From: Chthoniobacterales bacterium
GTDB lineage: Bacteria > Verrucomicrobiota > Verrucomicrobiia > Chthoniobacterales > JACTMZ01
Assembly (NCBI GenBank): GCA_018402585.1
Contig: JAGYIO010000002.1
Location: 1 to 64,000, forward strand
Direction: 5' to 3'
DNA length: 64,000 bases
The notes below the pieces were generated by a model. It did not search any database and was not told where the DNA came from. It worked only from the letters and a program-made list of their open reading frames with translations. Positions 1 to 10,866 of this stretch are shown here, piece by piece. The position numbers and the translations under genes were made by a program. The first letter of the stretch is position 1, and every line of letters begins with the position of its first letter.

Positions 1-934
<934 letters not shown>

Positions 935-1263
935 GGATTGATATTTCGTTGTTTGAGAAGCCTCAGGGACTTATCCGCTAAAGTTTTGCGGGAAGGGGCC
1001 TCCCATGAAGTAAAAGCAAGCCTAGGGGCGAAAGAAGCACTTGGGCAGCTTTATGGGATATTGCACTCCCGAGGGAGCTTCGCGCAACCATCGATGCGGT
1101 GAATCGGATCATCCGGCGACGGGCAAAGGACGAAAGCGCAGCAGCAGCATGTAAGTTCTCCACAGCGTAGTCGACATCGGGCACCGCTTTGACGTGCCAT
1201 GGTATGTGCACTTCTAAAGCACGCAGAGCGAGGTGAAGGTGGGCGCCACGCCGTTCTACGTCG
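935..1263. other. Intergenic gap, no supported gene
   Basis: This stretch separates gmd from the next glycosyltransferase. A 77-codon minus-strand frame at 978-1211 has no recognisable motif or family. Base composition falls from GC-rich to AT-rich near 1260. I see no tRNA, hairpin terminator or repeat here. Confidence 0.5.
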
Positions 1264-2040
1264 TTAGGTGCGCTGATAGCAAAATATTTGATAAATTAAT
1301 TTTCTGTCTGAATTTACTCGAACAGTCAAAAATTCTTCATTTGCGGCCGACGATATCTGCGATAATCCCTTGGGATTTTGGTAAAATGCGGAGAGAGCCC
1401 TCGGGATATGTATAGCTTTCATGCGTTGTGTGGCCATCCGACAGAGAATTTCATAATCACCGACAGCTCTAAGCAACGGATTGAAGCCTCCAAGTTCCCG
1501 TAGTGATGAGGTTCGCCAGAACTGATTGCATCCGGTGAAGCAATAAAACAATGTGGTAAGCGCACTGTAGGACTCATAGCACACGGCTTTCCAACTATTA
1601 GGCCAAGGATATTGCGCATTGGGCACAGGAGACCAGACGCAGTCTGCATATGCAAGAGCGGCACTAGCATCGTTTTCTAGCGCTCGCACAAAGCCCTCCA
1701 GCGCATCCGGGGCCAATGCATCATCTGTGTTGACGTTGACAAAATAAAGGCCTCGAGCCTTCGAAAGTCCCCTGTTCCATGCAGCGTAGAGGCTTTCACG
1801 CTCTGTCCGCTCGTAAATGAGGGCCGGAAAGATACATGCAAATTGACTGCAGATATCACTTTCGTCTTGCTCTGAGCCACTATCAATTACAATAATTTCG
1901 GCCCTGTTAATTATACTTTGCTGTAATAATTGCTTTAAACAGATGTTCAGGTTGTGGGAAGCATTATAGGAAGAAATTATTATAGATATATCACACACCA
2001 CTGATTGAGACGGATTTACTTTAGACCTGCACATGCGCAA
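1264..2040 (-). CDS. Family 2 glycosyltransferase
   Basis: A 258-residue GT-A fold glycosyltransferase that probably adds a sugar to a cell-surface polysaccharide repeat in the cytoplasm. The N-terminal block reads ISIIISSYNASHNLNICL, followed by IIVIDSGSEQDES (nucleotide-binding region) and VNTDDALAPDAL, the DxD-like metal site. The acceptor-domain signature GDYEILCRM lies near residue 200. The start is uncertain: the first ATG overlaps the upstream gene end by 25 bp, and the conserved fold begins only around residue 17. The gene is AT-rich compared with its neighbours, which suggests recent acquisition. The sugar specificity cannot be read from the sequence. Confidence 0.85.
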   Translation of the reverse strand: MRMCRSKVNPSQSVVCDISIIISSYNASHNLNICLKQLLQQSIINRAEIIVIDSGSEQDESDICSQFACIFPALIYERTERESLYAAWNRGLSKARGLYFVNVNTDDALAPDALEGFVRALENDASAALAYADCVWSPVPNAQYPWPNSWKAVCYESYSALTTLFYCFTGCNQFWRTSSLRELGGFNPLLRAVGDYEILCRMATQRMKAIHIPRALSAFYQNPKGLSQISSAANEEFLTVRVNSDRKLIYQIFCYQRT

Positions 2041-2902
2041 CTAGCTGCTGGTGTTATATGGTTGCCCCCACTAATAAGTTCCACAGATGCAGTCTTATCA
2101 GCCGCGTTTTTACATCGTGTAAAGGCCTCATCAATTGGAAGTTTTTGAAATATGCTGCATTGGCCACCAATGGTTGCGTCAAAAACGCCTCTTTCACTAC
2201 GTTCAAATGCAAATTTGGCCATAGTATACGAAACCTCTGAACCCTCTAAGTCGGGAAGATGCCATTGGCATCCGGAAAAGTAGCGGCTGTCGAAGTGGTT
2301 GTTGTCATCTGTTTCCAAGGCTTGTAACTCATTTGGCTTGCCTTTTGCTTGAAAAGAGTGGTCTAACCCAATTATAAATACGTTGCGAAACCCCATAAAA
2401 GTGCGAGTTGCAAGGCAACATATGTAACTGTGTAGCCTTCCCAAATTGGTTCATCATAAACCCGGCTGAATCGGGGTTCGGCACGGTGTTCACAATATAG
2501 GTAGTGTATGTTACCAGCGTCTTTAATGTATTGTTTGGCGGTTTGGTATGAAAGAAAAGAGGGACAGTCAAGTTTTCTGAATTCATTTCGTGATTGCTCT
2601 ATGACTAATTTGTTGACAGCCACATGAAATGTTAAATCGAGATTTATGCGATCGAATAGCATGTAAATTTTGTTGAGTCCTATGCAATGATAATTCCTTA
2701 GCCTCGAAAGCTCTATAAGGTTTAATGATGGGCCATTGCATAAAAGAAAGCAGTCTTGATTTGAGTATATGTTGCGGTATCGCTGAATCCATTTCCCGTG
2801 CTCGGGGTACCAATTGACAAAATTAAACCACATTTGCGAGCTTCGCGAAAACCTACGGAAATTGTTGATTGATTGAAGTGCTTTGATGAGTCGAGTGGGC
2901 AT
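2016..2902 (-). pseudogene. DUF115-like surface glycan protein, frameshifted
   Basis: Two minus-strand frames together make one protein of about 295 residues of the DUF115/MptE-like family, found in glycan and flagellin glycosylation loci. The first frame carries CFLLCNGPSLNLIE (nucleotide-binding-like) and ends with YVALQLAL. The second resumes with MGFRNVFIIGLDHSF, the family's second conserved block. Reading shifts at an A4 run (2397-2400, T4 in the mRNA); one more base restores the family sequence. The DNA is AT-rich like the following glycosyltransferase. A sequencing error is as likely as real inactivation, and the exact biochemical role is unknown. Confidence 0.7.
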
Positions 2903-2927
2903 TTTTATTTAGCTTTTTACAGTGTAA

Positions 2928-3674
2928 TTACATGGGATCATGTAGTCTTCCGCCAATAGCACCGTCGAGACCGAGAGAGCTCCCAGTAAGAAACTTAGGC
3001 GCGTCAGCCACCAAATAACGCGCAAGGCTGGCCACTTCTTCAGGCAGTCCAATGCGACCTGAGGGATGTGATTTGTGCAGGGCTGCGAATCGCTCGGGTT
3101 GGTCGGCAAACCCCGCCTCGAGCATTGGAGTGTGAATGGCCGCCGGGCAAATCGCGTTAACGCGCACGCGCGGTCCTAAATCAACCGCCATGGCTCGGGT
3201 GAGCCCTGAAAGCGCCGCTTTGGAGGTGGCATACGCGACAAAACCGGGCTTCGTCAGTTTTTCGTGAATGCTCGAGATGTTTACGATAGCACCGCGCGAA
3301 GATTCCAATTCAGGCAGGAACAGCTGCGCCAAGACAAAAAGGTGCCACAAGATTTGTATCGAGCGTCTCATGCCAGTCGGCGGCGGTGAGAGATTCCACG
3401 CCTCCTAATATTTGGACGGCAGCATTGTTGATCAAACCGCAAAATGCCGCTTCGTTTTGTTCCAAAATCCCTTTAATTCTGCTCCGAAACTCGACACCTC
3501 GCTCGGGCTCGGCAACAAGCGTGGCAATATTTTCGGTGAGAATATGATGGGCCGCCACGTTACCTTGGACGCGATCGACAGCAATCACAACGAATCCATG
3601 AGCATGAAACTCGTTGCATAAAGCGCGCCCTATCCCCCAAGCGCACCGGTGACAAGAACTGCTCGTGTTTCCAT
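2928..3674 (-). pseudogene. SDR-family oxidoreductase, two frameshifts
   Basis: A short-chain dehydrogenase/reductase of about 245 residues, probably acting on a sugar or sugar-acid intermediate for the polysaccharide. Spliced across frames it shows the N-terminal glycine motif TGALGGIGRAL, NNAA near residue 85, the catalytic serine in VNISSIH, and YATSKAAL (catalytic Tyr and Lys). It ends with the usual GSSLGLDGAIGG segment. Two indels break it: a G5 run at 3634-3638 (one base short) and an A5 run at 3336-3340 (one base extra). The start ATG at 3674 lies 6 bp after the preceding dehydrogenase. The active-site residues are all intact, which argues against old decay. Confidence 0.75.
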
Positions 3675-3680
3675 GTGTGG

Positions 3681-4614
3681 CTATTTGTCGGCCCAAAGTC
3701 TCTCAAACAGTAATTCAATGGCCGTCATGGACGTGTGAAGGACAGCCTCCGAAGTGTTGGAGCTGTTGTGAGACCCGAAGATGCAGTGCGGGTGACTGAG
3801 TAACGACTCGTCACTGCGGGGAGGCTCTTCTTCCATAACCTCCAGAGCCGCCCCAGCTACGCGACCTGAATCCAAGGCGTGGCGCAACGCCGCTTGGTCG
3901 ATTAGCGCTCCACGGGAAACGTTAACAATGCGAACACCGTGCCGCATGCGGTCAAAAGCCCCAGCGTCGAGCATTTGCTTATTTGTTTCCGTGAGAGCGC
4001 AGGCAAGGACGAGGAAGTCGAGTTGACCGAGTCGTTCCGGCCATTGCGCCAGAGTTGCACCATCATCGGAAGCTGCACTGACCAAGGGGTCATAGACAAC
4101 GACAGCCAAACCAAGGGCATTGAGCTTTCTCACCGTCGCCCGCCCGATGTGGCCGTATCCCACGACTCCTACAGTCTTGCCCTGCAAAGAGGTCCCGGGC
4201 GGTTTGGGCCAGCGGCCGGTCCGCACTTCCCGGTCCACAAAAAAGATCCCTGGCCAGACCGATCAAGTAAGCCACTGCAACGTCGGAGACTTCCTCTCCA
4301 AAGGTGCCGGGTGTGTTCGTAACGCTGAAGCCGCATTCGGCAGCCCCCGCAAAATCGACGTTGTCGGTTCCCGCCCCCCACTTGACCGCAGCACGGAGGC
4401 GGCCCGCCCGGCCCGCTTGGAAAACCTGCGCTGTGGCAGGGTCATCGCCGATGATCCAACCGTCATACTGCGGCACCAGCTGCAGCAACTCGGAAACGGA
4501 CAAAGTCTGCCTGAATTCGGGACAGACCACTTCCGCCCCGCGACGAGCAAACTCATCCTTGAGGATGTCGATCGCCCTGATCATAGGCGGGCATGTGCAA
4601 AGAATCTTGGTCAT
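3681..4614 (-). pseudogene. D-isomer 2-hydroxyacid dehydrogenase, frameshifted
   Basis: An NAD-dependent D-2-hydroxyacid dehydrogenase of the SerA/phosphoglycerate dehydrogenase type, about 310 residues. The first frame contains VKWGAGTDNVDF and TPGTFGEEVSDVAV, the substrate-domain blocks. The second contains GKTVGVVGYGHIGRAT (NAD site), NVSRGALIDQAAL with the conserved Arg, and a late PHCIFGSHNSSNT region that carries the catalytic His. The frame changes at an A6 run (4239-4244); removing one base joins the two parts. With the SDR, glycosyltransferase and cytidylyltransferase it may make an unusual hydroxy-acid sugar, but the substrate is unknown. Confidence 0.78.
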
Positions 4615-5502
4615 TGCCTAAACGGGAAAAATAGGTCATCTTTTCGCGCGAGCCCATTTCCCGGTGAGCGCGGCTGCCGCGCCAACTTCCCGCAAACTGG
4701 TGCAGACGATAAAGAACAATTTCGGGCGCACGTGAAACTCCGATGCCGTTTCTTATCGCAGCGCAAAAATCCAAAAAGCATGCCGAAGCAAAACAAGCGC
4801 CGGCTTCCACAAGCGACAGGTGCAACCCCGGATTGATGTGCCGTAGCGCGATAGCCTCGCGCTCGTAACGCCTCCGCACCTGCGCCCACGATTCGTGGTG
4901 CAAGTGGATGACGCTGGCTTCAGGAGCATAAGCGATACGAAATCCTGCTTCAGTGAGCTTCTTGCCCATGGCAATGTCTTCCAGTCCGGTAAGCTGCTCA
5001 TCGAATTTAAACCTGTTCCAGACTGACCTCCGCAGAGCAGCATTCGCATTATTGCAGAAGGCGGCACCTTGGCTCGCTTCCATCAAAGGGTAGTATTTCT
5101 CGAACACTCTTGCCTCGCTGAATTTTGTGCCTTCTCCCCCACTTGCCGTCCATAGACACCTGCGACCTGCGGGTCTGAAAATGGCTGGAGCAAACTCTTC
5201 AGCCAGTTTTCATCCGCCGGAATACAGTGGCCGCTAAGAAACACGACAACCTCACCCTTTGCGGCTGCACAACCAAGGTTCAAAGATCTGCCGAAGCTGA
5301 AGTCTGCCTTCTCAATGCAGACGATTTTCGCTCCGTGCGCCTTAGCAATGTCCAACGTTGCATCACTTGATCCGGAGTCGACGACAACGATTTCGGTCAG
5401 AAGTGGGCCGCAACTTCGTGCCGCAGCGAGGCCCCGGTCCAGATAGCACTCTTCGTTATAGGTGCGGACAACGAGCGAAACGCTGGCGATCGGAGACGAC
5501 AT
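4553..5502 (-). pseudogene. Family 2 glycosyltransferase, frameshifted
   Basis: A GT2 enzyme of about 295 residues split between two frames. The first has SLVVRTYNEECYLDRGL, EIVVVDSGSSDATL and VVVFLSGHCIPADENW. The second has FCNNANAALRRSVW and the GLEDIAMGKKL acceptor signature (ED motif). The break is at a C5 run (5136-5140, one base short). Near the 3' end an A5 run at 4627-4631 may also carry an extra base. Removing it would place a TAG directly before the next ATG at 4614, instead of the present 62-bp overlap. Acceptor and donor are unknown. Confidence 0.75.
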
Positions 5503-5536
5503 GTCATGAATCGAGTAACCGACTTACTCCCCAGCC

Positions 5537-6212
5537 TCAGGAGCGCGCTTTGGCCACGGCTTCCGCAATATCCCATCCGTCTTGGTCGTCGATATCCATC
5601 GACTCTTTTCTCAGCGTCTCAAAAGGATAGGCTTGGCCCCGATCCTCGCCCCAGTCATTCGAAAGCTCTCGGCGGAAAAAATATACAGATTCGAGTTTTC
5701 CTCATACCACGGCTCGAGGTCCTGAGTCCTGAGAAGTTGAGCGGGGTTGTGATTCACTGCGGAACTGTCGGCACGGTAAAACCGCGTCTGGAACCGGTTT
5801 ACCGTGAACAAGCTATCACAAGTTCCGTTAGCAAGCCCCTCTTTGTACGCCGCCAGTGCGGCAACAATGGTTGCGCGGCTCAGCAAAGGGTTGGTTGTGT
5901 GCGTCATCAGGTAGGTATCCGCAGGAACATTCTCCACATCATCGGCAATCACGGCATTCATGCTGACGAAATCTCCGCACAATTCAGGCTTCTCTCTCTA
6001 ACCAGTATCCGTGGATTCGGCTCAAGACCGTTTGCCTCCAATTCGGCCCTCGCATCAGTGTTGATGACGATCAAATCAACGTCCTCGGTGGCCAGAAGCG
6101 TATCGAGCATCCATCGGAAAAGCGGCTTCCCAGAGAACGAGCGGAAGTTTTTGCCCGAAACCCGTTCGCTGTGCGCTTTAAGCGGCATTAACGCAATAGT
6201 GTCAACTTTCAT
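5537..6212 (-). pseudogene. Acylneuraminate cytidylyltransferase-like, frameshifted
   Basis: Activates an acidic sugar as CMP-sugar for polysaccharide assembly (NeuA-like). The N-terminus has IALMPLKAHSERVSGKNFR, containing the KxHSxRVxxKN-type CTP loop of this family. Then follow LCGDFVSMN, THTTNPLLS, and the tail KESMDIDDQDGWDIAEA with the metal-binding aspartates. Two breaks split it: a TC repeat tract at about 5991-6000 and a missing base at about 5630-5631. The restored protein has about 225 residues, normal for the family. The gene implies a sialic-acid-like or other 2-keto sugar acid, but no synthase gene is in view. Confidence 0.78.
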
Positions 6213-6279
6213 GGCAGGACTGGATGAACGCGGGCTGGCAAGTTGTTAGGTTGGCAAAGGCAAAAGGCCAAGTTGGCTG

Positions 6280-7045
6280 TTACTCCGACCGGACACCAAA
6301 GCTTTTTACCGTCGTAAGGAACTCATCAGCACGCTCAGGAACCACGGCTATAAAGTTACCCCAAGCGTTGGTATCTTTGAGTTTACACGGGTAAGAACAC
6401 AGCCGGCGCCACGAATGCTCCACGCCATAACGTTTAATGGGATACCATTCTGAAACAAACACGCGGTAGCCACCTGACACCAAATAGTTGCCTAGATTTC
6501 GGTAGTCGTAGTTCGCAAGCTTCGTCTTCGAGTCTTCGAACTCACAAAGAATAACATCCGGCCTAACAGCCCAATCCAACCCTTGCAGCACGAGCAGGTC
6601 ATTCCCCTCCGTGTCAATTTTGAGGAAGTTCACGCGGTCGATACCCAACTCACTTAGCACGCCACGCAACGTCCTCACGGGCACGCGAGCTGCGGAGGTA
6701 TGCGACGGATGAAAAGGCAACAGACCGGAAATACCGGTGGAAACTTCGCTCACATAAAAGCACTGCTTTCAGCCTCGCTATTGGAGAGCGCGCAAATGAA
6801 AAGATCAGATCTTTCATTGAGCCGGGCCTTGATCGCTACATGTTTGCCCTCATGGGTGTCGGGCTCAAACGCCACGATGCGCCAACCTCGCTTGGCAAAC
6901 GGCTGTAACGACTCGCCGAAGTGGGCGCCGACATCAACCATTACACCTTTAGTGATGGCGCCCATCATCTTGTCCACGAACAATACTTCATCGAAGCGCA
7001 CTGGGGGCGCTTCAATCTTCGTTTAAGGTAGCTCCAGAAACTCAT
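6280..7045 (-). pseudogene. FkbM-family methyltransferase, frameshifted
   Basis: A SAM-dependent FkbM-type methyltransferase of about 255 residues, likely methylating a sugar of the glycan. Visible blocks are VMVDVGAHFGESLQPF (SAM motif I), RIVAFEPD (motif II) and VNFLKIDTEGND, the family hallmark. The natural start seems to be the ATG at 7045 (MSFWSYLKR), which overlaps the upstream methyltransferase stop as ATGA. Frame is lost at a G5 run (7003-7007) and again at an A4 run (6756-6759), each one base short. With both repaired, the reading frame is continuous to the stop at 6280. Confidence 0.76.
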
Positions 7046-7874
7046 GCCGTCCTTTCAATTTCGACCAAGAGGGTTGCAGCCGGTCTGTAAGGCTTGCATC
7101 GATTGACTGGCGGATAATACCTGTAGACGACATCCGGAGACTCCACTAAGACCTCTCGACTCAGCAACTCCGTGACATTTGGCTCGGCGGCCACAACGTC
7201 ACAATCAGCTTGCCGTAACGCCTCAACCCAAGGCCTAAGCGGGTTAAGATCCTCCATCGGAAGCAACCGCTTGAGGATTGAATATTTTGGAATAGGCGGG
7301 CGACAACCACACCACGCAAAGGTAAGGCTGCAGTAACATCAATCGTGTGCACTTGCTTACCCCCGACCTTCAGACAACGGTGCATGTCTCGGAACACATT
7401 CGGCATTTGTTGCATGGGAATATGCTCCAAAGTGGACACCGAAAAGACATAGTCGAAGTAGTCGTTGGGATATTGCGAAAAACGTTCCCATTGCTTCAAA
7501 GACATATTTCACCGGTTTGTTTTTTGCGGCAAATCCCTCGGGTTGCCCCAACGCGTCCAGAGCGCCGTGTCGTTCACCGATGCTCCAAAATCGTCGCCGA
7601 TCCACGCCTCTACCTCAAACTCGTCGCTCAGCTTCTTCGGAAGCGTGCTGTAAGCCCCACCGACCTCCATAATCCTTACGCCGGGGCCGAGTTTCATGCG
7701 GGACACAGCCCAAGGCCTATTGTGAGCCTTTATGCCCCACTGGTTTGGGTCGTAGCCAGGAAAAGGAGGCAAAGAAAATCCCTCATCCTTGTAGCGGAAC
7801 ATTTCTTCGATTGTTCCTAGCCGTAAATGCGTAACTACTGCGTTTTTTTCATGAGTGCGCTTCGTTTTCGCCAA
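7042..7874 (-). pseudogene. Class I SAM methyltransferase, multiple frameshifts
   Basis: A methyltransferase of about 270 residues assembled from three frames. The SAM motif region reads VRIMEVGGAYSTLPK, and the later block FDYVFSVSTLEHIP is typical of class I enzymes in glycan loci. Breaks lie at a T6 run (7520-7525), an A5 run (7478-7482) and near 7326. The start is unclear: a TTG at 7874 opens the present frame. An ATG at 7852 would do so only if the adjoining seven-base A tract were one base longer. The stop overlaps the FkbM start by four bases, so the two were co-translated. Confidence 0.68.
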
Positions 7875-7957
7875 ACCCGGGTTTACTGCTCATTTTAGCT
7901 ACATCTACAAACATGATGCCGATGGCAAAACTGTTTCACAGCTTGCTTTGTCCTAGC

Positions 7958-9281
7958 TCACGCTCTTATTTCAGCCCTAAGGCGACAAGGGCTAGCGCCA
8001 GCGGGACTTTCGGCAATAGCAACACGCACCTGTTTGTATGACCAAAACAAGTGCTCCAGACCATTACCTTCACTGAGGACCAAGCTGAGGGGATACACCC
8101 CTGAAGCCAAAGGAATTGCGAATACATCGATCATGATGCGATTTTCACCTGCGCAAATAGCTTTCTCCCCGCGCTTGAAAACTGGCAACGACCGCTCCGC
8201 CCTCATCGTAAAGGACTCCGTAGAAAACCGGATCAGTGATTTTAGACGAAGAGCACAGCTCAATCGATAGGTTGAGGGACGCCTGCCATCTCAGTGGCGC
8301 TTCCGGCCCAATATCAACAGTTACACGCTCAACTGGATGAGCTGTTTGCATGAAACTCCCCTCAGAAGGAGAGTCATGAACGAGAGCAGACTCATATAAC
8401 TTTATTGAGTCTCCGATACTGCGCGAATAATGAGCGCTACCACGTTGTAAAAAGAGCCCCGTAGAGCTGATGCGAGCGACTTGACTCATACTGTGCGAGA
8501 CAAATATGACCGCACATGTTTTTTGAAGTTCCCCAATCTTATTGTAGCACTTGTTTCGGAACTTTGCGTCCCCTACCGCCAACACCTCATCAAGAATCAG
8601 CACATCCGGATCAAGCGCCGTAGCAACTGCGAATCCCAACCTTACCTGCATCCCCGATGAATAGTTCTGCACTGGCGTGTCGATGAATTCCCTGATCTCG
8701 GCAAAGTCGATGATCTCGTCGATCTTCTCGTCGATTTCCTTTTTCGAAAGGCCCAGCACCGAACCGTTGATGTAGATATTTTCCCGACCGGTTAGGATCG
8801 GATTGAACCCGGCTCCGAGAGCAATCAATGCCCCGACCCGACCGCTCATCTCGATCCGACCACGATCGGGCTTGATCAAACCGTTGAGCAGTTTTAGCAG
8901 TGTCGTCTTCCCGGCTCCATTGTGCCCGATCAGCCCAAGGCACTCGCCGCGGCGCAGTTCAAAGCTGACATCCCGCACGGCGTAGAACTCTCCTGCGCGC
9001 AGATCTTGATCTCGCGCCGAGGCCGCGGGAGTGATATGTGACGTGTGGCGAGCGACAAGTTGATTGCTCCCGCCTTCGGCGGCAGTGCTGGCTCTCTGCT
9101 CCATGCCCCCTGCTCCATGCCTGACGAACGGACTAAGTTCGCCAGCAATGTCGCACAGCCCATACCACAACGAGCGTTTCAGCGAGCGACAGAACTTTTT
9201 CGAGACGCCTTGGACTCGGACAAGGACTTCGTCCGAGTCTGTAGCGGGTGGCGAGTGCCTAGTGGCTAGTTCTGAATGCAT
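7958..9281 (-). pseudogene. Wzt-type polysaccharide ABC transporter ATPase, frameshifted
   Basis: The ATPase of an ABC-2 polysaccharide exporter. The Walker A is GHNGAGKTT, the signature is NYSSGMQVRLGFA, the Walker B is DPDVLILDEVLAVGD and the switch His is in VIFVSHS. A C-terminal glycan-binding Wzt domain of about 160 residues follows. That domain is split by an indel at a C4 run (8167-8170): the long frame ends early at 8145 and the rest lies in another frame down to 7958. Residues of about 53-92, between the N-terminal block and the Walker A domain, look like island repeat translated in frame. The first residues (ELATRHSPPAT) also look repeat-derived, so the start is uncertain. It pairs with the permease at 10015-10866. 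Confidence 0.85.
9003..9125 (-). repeat. Repeat-like insertion inside the ATPase frame
   Basis: About 120 bp between the first conserved block of the ATPase and its Walker A domain resemble intergenic repeat text of this locus. There are tandem copies of a CTGCTCCATGC phrase and a hairpin CGCCTTCGGCGG. The length keeps the frame open and adds about 40 residues that have no counterpart in the Wzt family as I know it. Boundaries are approximate. Confidence 0.5.
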
Positions 9282-9328
9282 ATTGCTACCCCTTACATTT
9301 TACGAGTCGCCGGCTCCGCCGGCCGCCC

Positions 9329-9871
9329 TTACTTCGCCCGCTTGACTGTGTGTTTGAACTTGAGGACCGCAAAGTTGAGTTCAATCGAAGTTTCCGATCC
9401 AGATGTCTGGAGGGTTTCGTCGAAAACCTCAGCCACAATCTCCCCACTGCGCTGAATGAGCGACTTCTGTTTGGCACCATCTTTGGTGGCAGAAAGTGTT
9501 CTGATGGTTGATCCGAGTTCGCGGATCTTGCTGAATGTCTCAATGATCGCGAAAGTGGCCTGGGTTGCCCGGGAACTCTTTAGAATCGTTGCCAGCATGT
9601 AGAGGCCGCGCTCGGGAAACGCTGTTGGAAGCTTCACCTTTCCGCCGCGGTTTGAAGTCGAGAATTTCGACTTCAAAGCGTCCCACTCCTGTTTCGTGAC
9701 TTGCTGGATGTAGCCCTTGGGAAACTTTTCCGGGTTATTTTTAACCGCTTCGTTAACACGCTTGGTATCAACCCCGTAAATACGCGCCACATCACTATCA
9801 AGCAGAACGCGCTCTCCGCGGATCTCAATGATTCGTGATTGGATTATCTCGATGGAAATCGGGCTGTTCAT
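9329..9871 (-). CDS. ORF6N-domain protein
   Basis: A 180-residue protein whose N-terminal 85 residues form an ORF6N domain, a phage-antirepressor-like DNA-binding module common in mobile regions. The hallmark reads IRGERVLLDSDVARIYGVDTKRVNEAVKNN (shown here as a domain description of residues 17-46), followed by FPERGLYMLATIL. The C-terminal half is helical with no recognised domain. It lies between the exporter ATPase and its permease, splitting a pair that is normally adjacent, so it is likely an insertion. A second ORF6N gene lies at 14465-15004 and a fragment near 23.7 kb. Confidence 0.8.
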   Translation of the reverse strand: MNSPISIEIIQSRIIEIRGERVLLDSDVARIYGVDTKRVNEAVKNNPEKFPKGYIQQVTKQEWDALKSKFSTSNRGGKVKLPTAFPERGLYMLATILKSSRATQATFAIIETFSKIRELGSTIRTLSATKDGAKQKSLIQRSGEIVAEVFDETLQTSGSETSIELNFAVLKFKHTVKRAK

Positions 9872-10014
9872 GAGAAGGCAGGGTTTATTGGATGTTCGTG
9901 GGAAATTATCACTTTGGCAGTAAGAGGGGGGGGAAACCCAAATGCCATTTCAAACAACTTTCGCCGTCGTTACCCGCCACTCGTTACCACTCACTCACCA
10001 CCGCTGAGCTTCGC

Positions 10015-10866
10015 TCAGCCTCCCATCCGCTCAATCAAATGCGGCATGGCGATGCGAAACCCGATGAGGCCAAGCAGAATCACCAGCAGGGAGCCGGCGG
10101 TGACGAGAAAAAACGGTCCAAGCACAGACAAACTTTGCGCGGTCAAAGATTCTCGAGCTGTGATGATGAGGGGCGAGATCGGATTCCATGTCGCCAACCA
10201 ACCGGCAATACCTCCCATTTGTGGGGGGTAAACCACGGGCGTAAGCAGCATCCAGAAACCGGCCAAAATAGGAATGGCGCGGGCGGCATCACCATAAAGG
10301 CTGGAAACGGGGGTGATAAAAAGCCCGATAGCGTAACCGGCAGCGACCAGGCCAAGTAGAGCGATGGGCAAGAAGGCCAATGTCGGGCCGAGAGGGATCT
10401 GCCAAAAGATCAGGACTGCGGCAATCAAGACCAGTCGAATGGCCGCGTTGAACAAAACCATATATAGCCCGCCCATAAGCACGGCCTCGCGAGGAAAGTT
10501 GATCTTTACGAGCATGGCCTTCGCGGCAACGAACGAGGCCGAAGGACTGACGAGTGCATCGACGAAGATTTGCCAGAGAAGCGTCCCCATCAACGCAAAA
10601 GCAGCGTAGGGAATGCCGACGACCTCGATGCGGGTAATGCCCTGAGACTGGAGAAAAATAAATGTCGCCGCAGCGACCAAGGGTGGAAGAAAGGCCCAGA
10701 TATAACCCAAAAATGTCTGACGATATCCGGCGCGCAGATCACGCAGAAACAAGCGCCAAGCCAGCTCACGCCCCGCCCATACATCCTGCGCGATTTCCCG
10801 CAACATGACGACCGGATGCCTGAGCAGCGGCTCTGGCGTGTAAACTTTACGATGGGTCGATGTCAT
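10015..10866 (-). CDS. ABC-2 polysaccharide export permease (Wzm-type)
   Basis: An inner-membrane permease of 283 residues that exports undecaprenyl-linked glycan with the Wzt-type ATPase. The N-terminal cytoplasmic segment RELAWRLFLRDLRAGYRQT precedes about six hydrophobic segments. The conserved late block is LTPVVYPPQMGG with NPISPLI. It is intact. Downstream lie an ORF6N gene and then the ATPase. A second, more diverged permease of the same family is at 22020-22856. Start ATG at 10866, with MTSTHRKVYTPEPLL leading into the conserved region. Confidence 0.9.
   Translation of the reverse strand: MTSTHRKVYTPEPLLRHPVVMLREIAQDVWAGRELAWRLFLRDLRAGYRQTFLGYIWAFLPPLVAAATFIFLQSQGITRIEVVGIPYAAFALMGTLLWQIFVDALVSPSASFVAAKAMLVKINFPREAVLMGGLYMVLFNAAIRLVLIAAVLIFWQIPLGPTLAFLPIALLGLVAAGYAIGLFITPVSSLYGDAARAIPILAGFWMLLTPVVYPPQMGGIAGWLATWNPISPLIITARESLTAQSLSVLGPFFLVTAGSLLVILLGLIGFRIAMPHLIERMGG

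Noticed and set aside
978-1211. A 77-codon minus-strand frame after gmd
   Set aside because: No family motif, odd composition, no partner; not enough to call a gene.
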